DNA of 64,000 bases from Diospyros lotus (lineage: Eukaryota > Streptophyta > Magnoliopsida > Ericales > Ebenaceae): assembly GCF_014633365.1 (NCBI RefSeq), contig NC_068346.1:18001030-18065029 (forward strand). The letters are read 5' to 3'. Position numbers and translations under genes: made by a program. Below, piece after piece: positions 1 through 11,900 of this stretch. The stretch's first letter is position 1, and every line of letters begins with the position of its first letter. The notes beneath the pieces were generated by a model, which was not told where the DNA came from, searched no databases, and was given only the letters and a program-made list of their open reading frames with translations.

Positions 1-304
1 TTGCATAAATTTTTTGGTAGGTACAAGAATTTGCTTTTTCGAATTTTATTTGTTAAAATATTTTCTATATAAGTGAAAATATGCTAGCAAAAGGAAAAAT
101 GTACCAAGGGGGTTATTTGATACTTTTTGCATAATTTTCAATGTTATATTAGTCAATTTACTTATCTGAAAGGTATTTTTGGCAATGTGTCATATTTTGT
201 ATATGTTAGCAAATGTAGGTTACGTTAGTAATGACTCTGTAATGGGAAGGGAGAATGTGATAGAACTTTCAAAAAGTAAGGGTGGTCAATGTAATTTTTT
301 GATG
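1..304. other. AT-rich non-coding DNA left of the first solo LTR
   Basis: No convincing coding sequence or RNA gene is visible. The last bases form the left copy of the 5-bp duplication (tgatg, 300-304) flanking the solo LTR. The short motif gggtggtcaatgtaat near 281 resembles gggtggacaatgtaat near 2625, possibly ends of an older hAT-type element, but this was not resolved. The stretch may be intron or upstream DNA of the DUF936 gene. Confidence 0.4.
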
Positions 305-1370
305 TGTGAGAGCCCCCAACCGGATATCTCGTTAGCACAGGAAACCGAAAAGAAGTCCCACGAGAGGATAATAAGATAGCATAATGTCTACCATGCACAT
401 TCATGGGACAACAACCTAGCACAACGGAAACATGATATATACATAGCCAAAGAGACGTGGAGGTGTCCACATCATAATATAACACAAAGACATATATACA
501 ACACAACCCAGGCGGTAATAGACACCCTCTAAGCACGCAAAAGCTACAAGACTCCCCCATGACTCGATGGTTGGGACCGCCCTGTACACCCTGCTACCTA
601 ACAACTCAGATATTGCCACCCTCTCCCCTGATCTTAGTCTTTCCTTTACCTGGAATGATGTAAAGTAAGGGTGAGTCACAAGACTCAGCAAACATAAAGA
701 ACAAAAGGGTAATAGAGATGAGGGAATAACCCACACCACTCGCACAACACGTGCACATTCATATACACATCCATACCATGAACCTCAAACCATGCAGTAA
801 ACGTATAAATAAATATACATATAATGGTCATTGGGGCCCACATAAGACACACCGGCACCCAAGTCTGTAAATCCAAACCTGCCTGCTACCATGAACTAGC
901 AAGCAAATCAATATGAGCCGCTGCTCCAAAATCCGCACCATGTGCTCAAGTGCTCATACCAACATGTCGAACCAAAGTTCCTACAACAATAAACTGAGCT
1001 AAAGCTCCCATACCAATATATTGAGCTGAAACTCCCACGAGACGGTCCTCATATCACTCGAGCCCGTGGATGTACATCCCGCGGATAAATCTGTCATGAT
1101 TTCTGGAACTATGCAATGCAACACATAGGAAATGCAATGGCATAGTAAGCATAAACGTGATACAAGGTCTCCATAAAACCAAGCATCAAGCCATGTTTCA
1201 CCCACGGACATACACACGCAATGCAATGCAATGCTCATGCACAACCCTAATCATTCTAACATGCTCGAGCCCAAGCATCCATAGCATGTGGCCCCCCAAT
1301 GATGCAAACCCTAGCCCCAGCTTCGCATCAACATAATTAAAGGCAGCAAAATCACAAGCAGGGCAGGGTC

Positions 1371-1503
1371 AGTCAACAATTTTAGGACATCAGTCAACAG
1401 ATTGTGTCTTAGGGGCAAAACGGTTGACAACTTGCTCGAGCCAGTCGACAGTTCCCTCTCACAACACCAAACGGTCGACAACCAAGCCCAAATGGTTGAT
1501 AAC
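1371..1503. repeat. Cluster of GTCGAC-like motifs (copy 1)
   Basis: Six near-palindromic hexamers of the form GT(C/T)(G/A)A(C/T) occur in about 130 bp, for example cagtcaacagatt, gccagtcgacagttc and acggtcgacaacc. Several are degraded by C-to-T or G-to-A changes (gttgac, gttgat). Similar clusters lie at 2021-2138, 5695-5880 and 34181-34400. Confidence 0.7.
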
Positions 1504-2020
1504 CCAAACGCCCAGCAACCCATACAGCATACAAAGACACCAAAATTCACCAACCAACTATCCACCCATCTAGAACCTACCCCATCAAGGTAAGGCATCA
1601 TTCCACAAAAATTGAGGGGTGATACAAGCCAAATAGAACGAAATACATCAAGAGACTCAAGAACTTCTCAAAACAAGGCTCCTTTGATCAAACCTAAGGA
1701 TTTGGTAACTAGAAGAACATATTCCAAGGCCAAGTTAAGGTTAAGAGCTTATAAAAGGGGTAAAGAACTTCCCTTAAACAGAGGAGGAATTGCCTTAAGT
1801 TGCTACCTCCTTCTCTTCCTTTTCTTCTTCTTTCCTTCCTTTCTTCCTCTCGGTTTTTCTCAGCCGATTGCTTTCTCTTCTCCTCTCTCTATTTATGTAG
1901 CCCCTTAGATGATGTAGGAATGCCCTTGCACATGCCAAAGTCTTCTAGAAGACACCCACCGAGCTCCACCACTGCTTAACTGACCTAAAAGTGGCCTGGG
2001 AAGCTGAATCAGGTAACAAT

Positions 2021-2138
2021 CGGTCAACAGTCTCAAGTAATCTGTCGACAGATTCATCAATCAGTCGACAGATTCAATGCAATCTGTCGACAACTTCCTC
2101 AATCAGTTGACAGATTTGAGGCAATCTGTCGACAACTG
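2021..2138. repeat. Cluster of GTCGAC-like motifs (copy 2), near-tandem
   Basis: Six motifs occur in about 118 bp with a recurring frame 'aatc(t/a)gtcgacaga/aactt', spaced roughly 17 to 26 bp. The best copies read aatctgtcgacagattc and aatcagtcgacagattc, where the flanks extend the dyad (ctgtcgacag). The cluster lies near the 5' end, in element sense, of the minus-strand solo LTR 305-2234, between the terminus and the TATA-like motif. Confidence 0.75.
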
Positions 2139-2239
2139 CTGCCTGCAACCACCTCCCCCTCTTACAACCTACAAACATATACCAAATATACTTAAATGCC
2201 ACAAAAATCGGGACCTCGATAACAGGTCGTTACATGATG

Positions 2240-3006
2240 TGAATGGTACTAGGTATTTTTCAACGAAGCCGAAGCCACATGGGTGGTTACGGGTGTGCTT
2301 AAAAAAAAACCTTCGTTTGACTTGGCGCCACATGAATCTTGATGTTTGGGGTGTGTGTAGAATGGTTATTACTAGTTCATGAATGCTGTTGCATTGCATT
2401 GCACTATGTTATAGCTTATTTTATCCACATTAATTAATAAAATTATTAGAGTTTTCCCCAAAAAAAAAATGTATTTGTAATAAGATTATTATTAATAAAA
2501 TTTAGTCTATCAATATATATGTAACTCTTGTATTGTACAAACCGTGGTTTGAGTCAAACCAAACTGTAAATTTTTGGTTTTGGATTTCTTCAAACCATAA
2601 TTTATGGTTTGGTTTTCCCCATGGGTGGACAATGTAATTTACGCTTTCAGTTATTAGGACTTTTAATATATTATAGGGTAGAATTTGAGTGGTATTATGT
2701 CTCCCTACACAAGGTGGTACAGAGAATGAGAATCTCAAAAGTAACTCGTCCACGGAGCACAACTGAGAACTCTCTCCTTGCGTGGCCGAGAAAAGCATTG
2801 TGAAAGCGAGATCCTTTGCAATTTTGACCAAAAGGAATTGTGACAGCAGTTTAAAAATTCTCAATGTTTTTAAAATTGCTATTATATACACAAGTCATCT
2901 TACCCCGTTTCTTTTCATGTTTTGATCTTGTTAATGTTAAATATATCTCAACATAAGAATTCCTATTCAAGCTGACTCCTAATCCATAATTGTTTCTCTC
3001 TGGCAG
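2240..3006. other. Probable intron tail before the DUF936 exon; palindromic remnant
   Basis: No coding sequence is supported. Between about 2535 and 2632 there is imperfect inverted sequence (aaaccgtggttt, aaaccataatttatggttt), as in subterminal regions of small hAT-type elements. The end, a pyrimidine-rich run tgtttctctctggcag (2991-3006), is a good splice acceptor for the next exon. Confidence 0.45.
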
Positions 3007-3871
3007 TATGTATTCTGAGCTGCGTTCCTCTGCAAAGGAAGATAACCCACAACCTGCAGTGGAGCAATTCTTGACTATACACGCGAGCTTAAACAATGCT
3101 TGTCTGGTTGCTGATTCCCTATCTAAAACCATTCCATCAGGTTTGTCTCGGGATCATGAAGAAAGCCCCACAGCCGAAGCACTGAAGGTCACAGCAGACA
3201 GACATAAGCAAGCAGCTTCTTGGGTTCAAGCTGCATTAGCAACCAATTTATCGTCTTTTTCAGTATTTAGCAAGCGAACCTCTTCAAACTCGTTCCCGGG
3301 TTCAACTCCAGCTCAAAGCCTGAAAACTCTCTCTGGAGTTCAGCCCATATTAATCCTAGAGAACTCTGCTAAGAGTGCTGCTGCAACGAAAGCCCAAGCC
3401 AAGCCCCGCCCATCAGTGGGCTCTAAAGTCGTGATTCCAGGAACTCCACGCAGACTGATAGATGGGCCGGTAGTTAATCAGAAGCTACAGGCCCCAGCGC
3501 CAGCAGAATGGATCAGAGGAGACGGGCTTGATGAAGCTGTTGACTTGGCTGGGAAGTTGCGAGTGGAATCCCAGGGTTGGTTCTTAGGATTTGTAGAAAG
3601 ATTCTTGGATGCCGAAGTTGACACGTCATTTCTGTCAGATAATGGTCAGATAGCAGGCATGTTGACACAGTTGAAGAGCGTGAATGACTGGTTAGATGAG
3701 ATTGGATCGAGCAAGGATGAAGGAGAAATTCCCAATATCTCGCCAGACACCATTGAGAGGATAAGGAAAAAGATCTACGAGTACCTTCTTACACACGTTG
3801 AATCTGCTGCGGCTGCACTGGGGGGTGGATCGCAGTCATTGCCTACTACAGAAATCAAAACAAGAAGATGA
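3007..3871 (+). CDS. DUF936-family protein, last coding exon (partial gene)
   Basis: This open stretch is the C-terminal part of a plant DUF936 protein, a plant-specific family; some members in Arabidopsis and rice have been linked to cortical microtubule organisation. The role of this copy is not shown by the sequence. The recognisable block is near the start of the exon ([17 protein letters not shown], followed by a conserved LVADSLSKT segment). A low-complexity linker rich in Ser, Ala, Lys and Pro comes next. A helical C-terminal block includes [23 protein letters not shown] and [22 protein letters not shown], with the stop TGA at 3869-3871. An ATG at 2990 opens the same frame but lies inside the splice acceptor tract ending in AG at 3005-3006, so I start the exon at 3007, in the third position of a codon. 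Upstream exons are not visible in the 3 kb to the left. There are no internal stops, so a functional gene with 5' exons off-window is likely; a detached fragment is possible. Confidence 0.85.
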
Positions 3872-5090
3872 TAATATCATTTAGGATTGGACATGCGAAT
3901 GCCATTCAATTGCCGAGTTGTCGAAGGAGCTTGGTGTTCAATTTATGTACATAAATCCTACTGGGGGTGGTTCAGGTATAGAAGATAAATTAGTTATTGA
4001 TTGATAATCAAGTAAGTGCCCTTGATGTGTGGAGTTGAAAGGATTTCTTATGCCCTTTTCGCTGGAACTGTGTTTTTTTTCTTTTTTTCCCACTTAAAAC
4101 CGTCCAAATTGAATTTGTTTCAAGAGGAGAGGGGATTGGCCCTTCCCCCCATCTTTTCTGTGAAAAATTTGTCATAGTTTCTAGGAAAGGGGGAAGCATA
4201 TATTCACTGTTGACCTCTCAGATCCATGAAATCCTCAAGAGTTCAACTGTACTTTCTTCCCTTTTGGGGCTGATAGATGGTGTGTTATTGGAAACTTCAA
4301 TAACCCTTATTCCAGTTCAGTAAAAAGTTACTGATGCTTTCGGTGCCTATTATACCTGGATCTATGTGTGAGAAGAAAAATTATTTCTCAGCAGGCCCCT
4401 TTTGCTTTTTAAGATTATCCCCTCGGCCTATGTATCGACTTTTCATGTGAGAATACATGTTTTAAAATATGTGAGAAAAAGATCAATAAACGCATGCATC
4501 TAGTATCATCGTGGATGGATTGAAGATAAGTGTATTGATGCAGTTGAAGGGGGAGATGATACTTATTCTGTTTCTCTTGCTTCTGATAATGTTGTAGTTG
4601 ATGATGGAAGCAAGGGTGCTCACTGATGTTGTTAAGGATTGTTTGGTAGAAAACTTAATGAATTAATTACGAAAACAAAAAACAAAGAGAAGACTACTAA
4701 GAAATGTGATATTTTCAAAATGAGGAATCTTATGTATTAAAGTTGTTAATATATACATAAAAGGATAGCTTCGTTTTCTGGTTCAATGCACAAGAACTTG
4801 ATCATATTTTATGCAAAGATCAGGGTCTCGATGCAAAGCAATATTACACATGTTCTTGCATGAATATTAGTTGCTAAACGCATAGGTTTTAGTAAGGCAT
4901 CCACACTAACATTGGAATTTGTTTGATAAAGATTTTAGTTTTAGTTTTATTTTTAGTATAAGTTTTCATTACGATGACATAGAAAATTTCACCAATGATT
5001 TTATATTAGCTGGAATGGGACCGCTGACTCGATGACTAAGCTTAAGTGATGATAAGATTTTAAGTTAAGAGATGTCTAATAGACTTTAAT
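3872..5090 (+). other. Probable 3' UTR and downstream DNA of the DUF936 gene
   Basis: No gene is seen. A canonical AATAAA lies at 4485-4490 and could serve 3' end formation about 615 bp after the stop; this is a guess from the motif alone. A codon-like stretch of about 40 codons closes at a stop near 4626, but it lacks a start and any recognised similarity. Confidence 0.4.
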
Positions 5091-5094
5091 ACAT

Positions 5095-5890
5095 ATGGTA
5101 CCATATACCCAAAAAGAGGGGAAGGGTTGAATTGGGTAAATATAAATTTGAGTGATTTTAAAAATATTTTTTAAATAATAAACAATATATGATTTTATCT
5201 AAAAGAGTTATTTAATGGAAGTGTTATGCAATGTTTGAAAAGAGTAAATATGCAAGAGACACAAAGAATTTATAATAATTTGGCCCGTCCTAGTCTATAT
5301 CCACTTCCTGTTAAGAAATTTCTTACAAAGAAGAATAAAAAAATAAACAACTAAACACAAGAGTCTCAACATGAGATCTTATTGCAATAAGGCTAAAATG
5401 AATTTACAGAATAAGATCAATCTTTGAAAAAGAAAAGATTGGAACAATTAAACTCAAAAGTACTAATTTGAACATCTAATCTCTTAGATGAACAAACTCA
5501 TTCTTTCAACAATTACTTTAATCTTCAAAATGGTTGATATTTATAGCATTGAATGTTCCTTGCAGAATTCTAGTCGTTAGAGATCAAAATAGCAAGGGAT
5601 CAATCTACATAAAACTAGCCTTTAGTATTTCTTGAACATAAATTGTTAATAGTTTTAGTAATTTGTCCAAAATTTATTTCAAAATTTGGAAAACCAGTCG
5701 ATAGTTTTTCCAGGTTTGAAAACTAGTCGACTATTTAATCTTGAAACATTAATTTAAAAAGTATGCACTAAACTGATTGACTTGATTTCAGAAGCAATTG
5801 ATAGTTTATCTTAACAAGTTAACAGTCTTAAAAGGAAGTTGACAGTTTATGTTGATTTTGAAAAACTAGTTGACAGTCTTAGAAAATAAG
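5095..5890 (-). mobile_element. SIRE-like copia LTR remnant, left part
   Basis: Read in reverse, the end near 5100-5150 contains the motif acccaattcaacccttcccc, a variant of the 'aattcacccc(t)cttaggt' end seen at 35050-35070 and 22118-22133. It also carries a GTCGAC-like cluster like the LTR remnant at 33950. It is interrupted at 5890/10421 by a copia-type solo LTR; sequence just right of 10421 probably continues it. The SIRE/Maximus assignment is from resemblance only; no internal domains are attached. Confidence 0.4.
5695..5880. repeat. Cluster of GTCGAC-like motifs (copy 3), degraded
   Basis: Seven degenerate copies lie in about 185 bp: aaccagtcgatag, aactagtcgactat, aactgattgactt, gcaattgatag, acaagttaacagt, ggaagttgacagt and aactagttgacagt. 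Most differ from GTCGAC by transitions. Confidence 0.65.
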
Positions 5891-6528
5891 TGTTAGTGAT
5901 AGTCCTCTAGATACTAGATTTACATTACATGAGATGTATGTGAATGACACTCTCGATTAACTCTTAATATTAATAAAAAAAATGATCATATTTTCATTCA
6001 TACCTCTCTATCTCTTGTTTTTTAATGAATGAGTCCCTAGATATCCTGATAGAGTTCTTCCTCTCAAAGGGTTGAGATAGTGTGACTTGAATCTCTAGTT
6101 CAAGATATCTTAAAGGTATTATCAGTCCTTAGATTTATCAGAAAAGGCTTATGATATATCGATCAGTGGATCGACACATAGCCTACTACCATTGTTGACA
6201 TGGGATGCTAATGGGAATGGAGTGGTGAGTCATACATCACATTGCATTGGACACATATAGTCGACATGTGGGTGGGTGTTGGTAGAACATCTACTGAATG
6301 TGACTTCTGTGACAGATCGCATGGCTTGAGAATTAATGATTTGTCGCTTGCTCTCGATTGTGTATATGACCCTTAGACTATAGGTGACATAGTATCTTAT
6401 GCACTAGTGTCAAGGATTTACTGCTGAGCGAAACCATTAGGTGTAAGAGATAGGAATGCTCATTGTGCAGTCTCTATACAATGGTATATGGAGACAGATG
6501 TTCACTGATAGGATCCGTTGACTTCCAT

Positions 6529-8884
6529 TGTAATACCCAGAAATTTTGTAAATAAGTGTTTTAGTGGAAATATAAAATTTTGTGAAAAATAGATATCAAA
6601 ATACCCTGAATAGGTAATTGAATCAACTACAGGGAGTACTCTGGAGCTTAGATATCTAAGGAAAAGGTTATGTGGTCGATGAGCGTCTTGAGACCAAATT
6701 TATGACATAGAGAGAAATTAGATTAGAGATAATTTTTGGTACAAATATGATTCAAGCTGAAAAATAGAATGATGGTAAGCGATTTTTGAGAAGTCAACGG
6801 AACCTTGAGAGGATTCATGTTTTGCACAAAGAACAACCTTGAAGTGGTTTTTGGGTAAAACAAAAGGATTCACGATCAAAACGTGATTTTTGCATATTTT
6901 TGGGCCTAAATGTAATTTTTGAATCTTAACCAAAAGTGGTAAAATAAAACTTGGGGAATAAAATATGAAAGAAGAAATTCTAAGGTTCATTGTGGAATTT
7001 TTAGGAACTCAAGGGGTTGCATGGAAATGGCCTAAACGAAATCTAGATATTTAAGGGAGCCAAAACATAATTTTAAAGAAAACAGCCATGGCCACCATTG
7101 ACCACCACTGCCACCATTGACCAGCCTTCTGCCATCGACAGGAAGGTCGTTTTAGGGTCCAAAATGGGCCCTAGAGCATGGTGGATCGATTGGCAATGAG
7201 TATGGGTTAAGAAATGGTTATGATTTGATGAAAGTACAGCGAGGTATGGTTGAGAGTCGCCAGAAAAATGAGAAGGGGTTTTCGAGGCAATCTCGATTGA
7301 TTTTTGGGCCAAATCGAACCTCCAGAGGCCAGGTAAAGCCATTAATGTTCGAGATGTGACACGATTTGACAAGTAATGGTTCAAATGTTCCTATAAATAG
7401 CGTAAGTCGAACTGAGGGTTTTTCACAACTTCGAGCTTCAATGTGAAGGCTTTAGTGGATGAATCGAGAAAAATTGCTAGGGGGCTTTTGTTCATAGGGT
7501 TGAGAGGAGTAAATTTGGAAAGTTTGACAAGGTTTCGTGTAAATTTAAGTGGATTTTGGGGAGTTGTTCGAAAACGCAGCAGTCGCCAGAGTTGAGGTTT
7601 AAAACGCCCGATTGAGGCACTTTCGGCCATTGTTTCGAGCATCTAAAGGTGTTATCGTGATCAAAACAAGGAGCAGGCTAAGGTCGGAGGAAGAAATCAA
7701 CCATCAGAGCATCTTCGGTGACCGAAAAAAGGTTGAAAACAACCGGCGCTTGCTGTACAGGTGCAGGTACCATGCATAGCACACGCGCTAGCGCATGAGG
7801 TCCTGGGTATTTTTTGATTTTTTTTAGAAATTAAATAAAATTATTTTATCATTTATGGTGTAGAAAAATTTGGGAAAAATCTTGATAAGGTCTTTATTTT
7901 GAAATTAATGAGGGAAGAATAGAAATAAAATAAGGAGAAATTATGAAAAAATAGATGTTGACACTGTTTTGAATAAATATGAAGTCCAGGGATCGTTGGG
8001 ACTCGAGGTTGAGTAACAATATGATTATTTGAGGTCTGACAAGAAAATTGAGGTTGGACCCGAGAATCGAGATATTCTGAGTACGTTTAAGGTGAGTAGA
8101 GTTACCGAAAAACTAGTTTGGCTTGTGAGAGTTTCTACTACAAACTTAGTTTTTGTGGGTGGTTCGACCCTATACTTGATTTTGTTTTATGCAATGGTTT
8201 TGGCATGTGAAATAGTTGATTTCATGTGGATGGTTCATCCAAAATGTTTATTTACGTGTGCATTGAAATACATGCATTGAAATGTCGTTTTATGTAATGC
8301 ATCATTACATGTGGTTATGGCATTAGCATGTGTATTGGAAATGAGTAGTGTTTTCAGGATGCTTTTGAGTGGGAACGTAATCTCTGATGTGATTGTGGTG
8401 AGCCGGGTTCCTGCATTGATGTTGACCCTGCTGTGGCGAGAGTGGTAATGATTATTCCCAAGATGTCGAAGAGATGCGTTGATGTTGCCCTTCTTAAGTT
8501 AAGATTGTGTTATGCCAATGCGTCGATGTGATATGTTACTTTTAGAGAGATTGTTCTTTTCCCATGGTATGGTTAAGCGCTGTATGAGATTCTCTTGTGC
8601 TGGGACATGTCGAGATATGTATATTGTTCATGGTCTTGCATACATTCAAGAAAATGTATATGAATAAAGGAATTACAATGATGTATCATTTGAGATTTCG
8701 ATCTTGCTTTCACATTTTATATATGATGATGTTACATGTCTTAGTTTATTGATTTTTAAGTTTGATATGTTGAGAGAGTAGAACAAGAATGTTGGGAATG
8801 ATTTATATTAAGCTTATGTTATTATTTTATTTTTTTTTTTGAAATCTCGGATTAATGCACGTTTGGGAAAAATGGGTTGTTACA
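6529..8884 (+). mobile_element. Solo LTR, TGTAA-type family, nested in a copia-type LTR
   Basis: This 2356-bp element starts TGTAATACCC and ends GGGTTGTTACA. Flanks are tccat (6524-6528) and tctat (8885-8889), a 5-bp duplication with one C/T difference. A TATA box (ctataaatag) lies at 7391-7400, about 860 bp from the 5' end, close to its position in the copies at 18480, 24410 and 29339. An early block resembles 29339-32378 (both have 'ggagtac' then 'tctaaggaaaa'). It splits the host LTR cleanly, so it is the younger insertion. Confidence 0.8.
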
Positions 8885-9569
8885 TCTATGAGTTGGAGGT
8901 GTATGTCCTATGTAATTCGTATTGATTGTAGTGGTTGAAAATCCCCTGGCCAAGGTAAGCATGAGATGGGAAAAAGTTTCAATATCTAATGGGATCTGAC
9001 ATGCTATCTATACCACACACCTTATCGGATCTATCATAGTTACAGAGTCTTGTGAGTTAAATCACTCCATGACTCTCACTCGGTCGAGATGTTAGTCAGT
9101 GAAAAGACTATAGTGCATGGTAATCGAAGAGCCTTAATAGGTTCATATGAAGTTGGACTTTACTGCCATTAGGATCATCCTGAATCCTAGCTAATGGATA
9201 CTTAGGATCCTTCGAGGTGCTTTGGGGATTTGGAGAGGTCCCCTTAGTAGGTCGATGGGATTGACTGACGTCACAGAGTTAACGTGTTCTGATTGCTACA
9301 TGGCTATGAATCTAGAAAGTCACACGCATACCGAGTAATGCACGGGTTAGTGATCCACTACTCTTAGTATATTTCTCATCATTGTGGGACAATGATTATG
9401 GTTGCTATAGTATATGGGAAATTTCTATTATGTGTTGGTCACATGGATCTAAGGTTTTGGGAGGTTACTATTGGATATAAAGGGGCTTTGGTTGCATTAT
9501 TGGATAATGCAAAGGCTATTTTTGGATAATAGCATAACAGAATGCAAAATTGACAAAGCAATGCAGTTT

Positions 9570-9700
9570 GGACAACTTAGGATGACCGAACTTGATCAAA
9601 AAGGTTCTGGATGACTTCAGTCAACCGAACTTGATCAAAAGGGTTATGGACAACTTAAATCGACATAACCTCACAGTTAAGTCAACCGAAGTTCCACAGC
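9570..9700 (+). repeat. Short tandem repeat (about 39 bp) in the copia-type LTR
   Basis: The phrase ccgaacttgatcaaaa occurs at 9586 and 9625, with partial copies (ggacaactta) on either side. It includes gtcaaccgaac variants. It lies about 100 bp downstream of the TATA-like motif, so in the presumptive transcribed leader of the LTR. Confidence 0.55.
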
Positions 9701-10420
9701 TTTGTTGCGTCTCAATATTTAATACTCGGATGATTTACTTGATTAATGGGATATGGAAAGGAAGAAGTGTGGCCGACAAGTGAGGGACAAGGAGTTAAAT
9801 TAGGAGGGATTTTGGGAAAAGAAATGGGCACTTTCATGAGTGCATCCATCCATTATTTCTCTCCCTCTCTTGGATCTCTACAGAGGTGCTTACTGGCATC
9901 TGCTTCTTCTTCTTCCTCCATAATTGCATCTAGCTTGTTCTTGCTCTAATCTTCTTGCATTTTCTCCCTCTTGTATTCTCCCATTAAGATCCAGCTATTG
10001 GATAGTCAAGTAGCAACCAAAGGAGGAACACCCATAAAGCAACAGTTCACCTCCATTGAGAGAGTTCTAACCTAACTTTATTGGAGGGTTTCAGTTGCAT
10101 CTCGAGCATGGACTGTTTAGGTCCTTCACAAGTGAGAAGGTGGGCTAGTCACCTAGAGTAGCAGCTTGCACAAGGGAGATTAGACAACCAGCAACAAATC
10201 TATCTGAAAAGATACATCGAAAAACTCCCTATGCCATGGTTTTTCATTTGTAGCATAATGGATGAAATATATTGAGTCTTGCAAGGATTATTTTCTCTTC
10301 TACATTGCACTACTCTGTTGTTTGTTTTGGTTTTGGAAAGATTTTTAAAACCAGTAGATCCTTGCAAAGATCCACTCGCAGTTGGTTTTTGGCCTCGGGT
10401 CCTCGTTTCCCTTTAATAGG

Positions 10421-10980
10421 TTAATAGTTTTGCTACGAGATTCAATGTTTAAATAATTTTTTTCCTTCTATTTTAAAGTTATTTTCTTTATATTTTAAAA
10501 CTTTGATCATATTTGAGAATTCACAAGATTTCATTAAACACAAGTTTCAAACCATTTTCAAGAAAGGCTAATAGCCTGATTTATCCTCAACTTTAGGTCA
10601 TTTTTCAATTTTATCTCGTTTTGAGATAAATCTCCACATGCCTTCTGGTTGTCTTCTGTCTTGTAGGCCCTCTAGAAGACTTATCCGCTGGCCTTATAGA
10701 CATTATCTGAAGACCTATTTGAGGCACCCCTGCCTCTTTCCAATGCCCATTCCTCTTACTTCTCCAGACAGTAGGTCAAGCCCCTAGTTGTCGATTTCCT
10801 CTGATGGTTTCCTACCTTTTCCTTCTCTCCTAGACCTGGCAACTATTTATTGAGGTTCGCGGACAAAAAAATTTAATTGTTGTATCCGTGCAACAATAAT
10901 GCTGATTTGGAGTGCGATCTTCTTGGTCTCAAAACAGATGGTCTAATTATAGGAGTAGTTTGAGACAGATTTTGTTCTAC
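10421..10980. other. Remnant DNA, no gene seen
   Basis: The first 150 bp probably continue the SIRE-like remnant broken at 5890, because the reversed sequence contains a phrase similar to the 33990-34040 region. The rest, including a run with several 'agac/ctcta' phrases near 10650-10800, shows no recognised feature. Confidence 0.3.
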
Positions 10981-11900
10981 TATCTTTTCTCTCTTACTTG
11001 ACTTAGGAGGCATTTTCCAAATTCCATCAATACATTTTATTTTCATCCTTTTAAGAGAATGTTTGGTATATGTATCAAAAGCAGAGTGTGATAGCTCTTT
11101 GATTTAGATGAGAACCCTGAGTTCTACTCAAGATAAGAGTAATTATCATTCCATAAGGCAACTCCCCAAAAGATTTCCCAAAGGTTGTTTGATACATTTT
11201 GTTAAAGGTAAACACTGAAAGATTGAAAAGAACTTTGAATATTGCACATATCATGATGATCAAATCATTGGATATGACAACATGATACGACCCACTTCTA
11301 GGGTTTATGGATGTAGCAATGAAATGATATAGCACCCTATGTTCAAGATCTAGTATTTCTTGAGAAGAAAGGTGTTTTCTTGGTAGAAATTCTTCAGATT
11401 GTCTAGTTAGAAAAGTCCAAATTTTATTTAGCTAGTAGTCAGTATCATCTAAATAGGTTTCATAGAATGGTAAAGATAAGTCAGAGCATAATTGTTGTGG
11501 AATGTATACATATTCTTGACCTTGGAATCAAAATCTTATATAAAGAGTGGAGTATTCTTATAGTGTACTTGGAAATGGATTTTTGGGAAAGCTAGAATAA
11601 AATTTTGCTATTGCCTCAGAATAACGGTGAAGATCTAAGTTGAAGAGATAAGCTATCCTAAATTTGTGATCCATTCTTTCAAGTGATTACCAAAATTTAT
11701 TGATTCAAAATCAGCTTCGTTTTATTTCTTCCAAGTAGAAAACCTCTAGATAGGAATTTCAAGAAAAGAAGTTTGTGTCTATTATTTCCAAATCGTTCAT
11801 ATTTTATTACTGAAGGAGTTTGATTTTGAGATCTTTTTGTTTTAGCTTTGTCTTGTTTGGATGAGGTGGTTATTGATGATGTAGAGTGTGAGAAAATAAT
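10980..11900 (-). pseudogene. Putative plant transposon protein fragment, copy 1
   Basis: The longest clean stretch is at 11075-11335. It contains a block of the type LYHFIATSINPRSGS, then a D-L-I-I-M-I-C segment and SFGELPYGMI. This matches the general pattern of the 'putative plant transposon protein' domain found in derivatives of gypsy-type elements and their accessory ORFs. Function is unknown. The reading frame is broken outside this stretch. It is a diverged paralogue of the fragment at 13008-13907. Confidence 0.5.

Larger units (their letters stand above)
305..2234 (-). mobile_element. Solo LTR, TGTAA-type family, minus orientation
   Basis: The 1930-bp block begins TGTGAGAGCC and ends GGTCGTTACA on the + strand, so read in reverse it starts TGTAACGACC. 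It is flanked by a perfect 5-bp duplication, tgatg (300-304 and 2235-2239). A reverse TATA-like motif (tatttatg, about 1890) lies about 340 bp from the element's 5' end. Its interior is clearly related to the solo LTR at 50246-53047: both contain a stretch reading 'gatgcttggttt' on the element's sense strand. No gag or pol sequence is present, so it is a solo LTR or a non-autonomous relative. Assignment to a Ty3/gypsy chromovirus (Tekay/Del-like) rests on general resemblance of termini and length. Confidence 0.75.
5891..10415 (+). mobile_element. Copia-type solo LTR (about 2.2 kb), interrupted by another solo LTR
   Basis: It begins TGTTAGTGATAG and ends cgtttcccttta, paralleling the intact pair of ends at 49859 and 54908 (TGTTAGTGTTAG ... 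tttcccttca). The flanks ataag (5886-5890) and atagg (10416-10420) form a 5-bp duplication with one mismatch. Removing the nested element 6529-8884 plus its duplication leaves about 2164 bp. A TATA-like motif (tataaag) lies at 9476-9482. No internal region is attached. Ty1/copia (Angela/Tork-like) identity is inferred from the TGTTAG start and general layout. Confidence 0.7.

Noticed and set aside
225..876. Overlapping minus-strand open frames of 60-110 codons
   Set aside because: They lie inside the solo LTR 305-2234 and match only its relative at 50246-53047 as DNA; no start context or domain.
2990..3006. ATG at 2990 as the true start of the DUF936 ORF
   Set aside because: The first codons coincide with a pyrimidine-rich splice acceptor, and the family extends far upstream of this point.
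4510..4626. Coding-like stretch of about 40 codons downstream of the DUF936 stop
   Set aside because: No start codon, no splice context clear enough and no recognised protein; left as downstream DNA.
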